Notes under the pieces: model-generated
Seen by the model: only the letters and a program-made list of their open reading frames with translations
Database searches by the model: none
What the model was told of the DNA's origin: nothing
Shown here: positions 39,976-40,746 of the stretch, piece after piece
How the letters are laid out: the number at the start of each line of letters is the position of its first letter
Numbering within the stretch: position 1 is the first letter of the stretch
Source of the DNA: a virus
DNA length: 40,746 bases
Strand: one strand, 5' to 3'
Virus record (IMG/VR): IMGVR_UViG_3300046474_000606
Coordinates: 1-40,746 of that record
Program-made: the position numbers and the translations under genes

Positions 39976-40746
39976 ATGAAAGGCCTCTACTCTATATATC
40001 TAACTGCTATAGCTATTTGCTTATTAGTAACCCTCCGCATCGCAGAAGGGGCTCCTATAATTATACTAATAGACGGGAATGTGATAGACGCTGCTCCCAA
40101 CGAACCGCAGTACCCAACTTTAGAAGCGGAATGCGTCGGCTACTTTGAAAAGGCAAATGAAACACTTCAAACAATTCAGGGTGCGCATGAAAAGTGCTTG
40201 AATAAAAGCGAAAATGAGAATGACACCGGTACGCTAGGTATGGAAGATATATGTTCAAAATCAGCGTGTCAGGAACTGCATAGTGTCCGTGGCGAAATGC
40301 TAGGTAGAATCACAAAGGCATATGCCAGTTGCAAAAACAAGGTTGTGGAATATAGATACAATCAGCCAGTAAGCTCTAAGCTAATATTTTCTCACATTGC
40401 CAGTTCCATCGTTAACGAATTGGAAGGGATTGCCAAAACTGGAGGTGCAGCGATACTGTCCGCAAAAGGAATAAATATCAATAATACAGATGAGTTGATA
40501 GTTGATAGGGTGCTTAATAAATGTGAAAATTTGATATCAATTGAAGATCAACAAAAGTGCATAAAAACCATCTCGGATTGGTCTAACTCCGGACTTTCTC
40601 ACGCCTCTCGAAATGCCATAATCAACAAAATTCAAAAAACATCCATGCAAAGAATTTTTGAAATTAACGCCGATACAATACACGACATAAATAAACTGAC
40701 AGATTCCATTGGTCAGGCAGAAAGCGAAGGTGGCAAAACCTTCTAA
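39976..40746 (+). CDS. Secreted cysteine-containing protein of unknown function
   Basis: Starting at 39976 (GTGGAG eight bases before), this 256-residue protein has an N-terminal signal peptide (KGLYSIYLTAIAICLLVTL, probable cleavage after AEG). The mature part is helical and Asn/Glu/Lys-rich, with seven cysteines (for example ECVGY, HEKCL, DICSKSACQ, KCENL, QKCIK), compatible with disulfides in the periplasm or outside. No family is recognised. Its AT-rich composition contrasts with the prophage and matches that of the RnlAB flank. Confidence 0.7.
   Translation: MKGLYSIYLTAIAICLLVTLRIAEGAPIIILIDGNVIDAAPNEPQYPTLEAECVGYFEKANETLQTIQGAHEKCLNKSENENDTGTLGMEDICSKSACQELHSVRGEMLGRITKAYASCKNKVVEYRYNQPVSSKLIFSHIASSIVNELEGIAKTGGAAILSAKGININNTDELIVDRVLNKCENLISIEDQQKCIKTISDWSNSGLSHASRNAIINKIQKTSMQRIFEINADTIHDINKLTDSIGQAESEGGKTF

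Noticed and set aside
1-40746. CRISPR array, tRNA or rRNA genes, insertion sequences
   Set aside because: No regularly spaced repeats with unique spacers, no cloverleaf or rRNA-like sequence and no transposase were seen in reading both strands.

Overview
The window is almost entirely one temperate phage genome integrated in a Pseudomonas chromosome. The Pseudomonas assignment is an inference from GC-rich codon use, a PrtN-type pyocin-activator homologue and the style of the phage genes. The phage backbone runs from the integrase (1538) to the remnant of a DNA adenine methylase near 39820. The outer flanks and the immunity cargo are visibly AT-richer than this backbone.

Layout, left to right. 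(1) 1-1420: an AT-rich RnlA/RnlB toxin-antitoxin pair of the RNase LS type, outside or at the left edge of the prophage. (2) 1538-7697: a tightly coupled leftward early operon. It holds a tyrosine integrase, a DUF4224-type small protein, a C5-cytosine DNA methyltransferase, several small unknown proteins, a PrtN-like regulator and a KilA-C/ANT-type DNA-binding protein. Two of its genes are short and easily missed (6482-6655 and 7521-7697). (3) 7735-11248: the immunity region, with left promoter and operator, an AT-rich AAA/ABC ATPase + DUF4435 TOPRIM pair resembling the PARIS defence system (AriA/AriB), a CI/LexA-like repressor and a Cro-like gene. Three 17-bp sites of form TTAACC-N5-GGTTAA sit on the leftward and rightward promoters. 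(4) 11249-15386: a structured non-coding stretch, a CII-like regulator, a zinc-finger protein, a TOPRIM primase-helicase (VapE/D5 type), a Q/RinA-like late regulator, and a repeat-rich 500-bp region that may be a replication origin. (5) 15387-16739: a membrane-protein moron, the holin and two small unknown genes.

(6) 17020-25543: a lambda-type packaging and head module (Nu1, A, W, B, C, D, E, FII, Z-like). (7) 25548-38383: a P2-type contractile tail (V, W, J, I, fibre and fibre-assembly proteins, FI, FII, a duplicated tail chaperone plus GpE, tape measure, U, X, D). (8) 38418-39505: a GH19 endolysin and nested Rz/Rz1 spanins. (9) 39623-40746: a perfect LexA box before a truncated Dam-like methylase, a probable prophage end, a Fur-box-like site and an AT-rich gene for a secreted cysteine-containing protein.

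How it fits together. CI and the Cro-like protein control divergent early operons through the shared operators. The left operon handles integration, DNA modification and accessory regulation. The right operon replicates the DNA and ends in a late regulator, which probably drives the long late operon. That operon has at least five intrinsic-terminator-like hairpins just before module starts and one inside the endolysin gene, which suggests processive antitermination. The most interesting parts are the PARIS-like pair at the position lambda uses for rexAB, the nearby RnlAB system, the unexplained minus-strand terminator and hairpins at 11250-11480, the inverted repeats at 14913-15187, and several genes oriented against the late operon.
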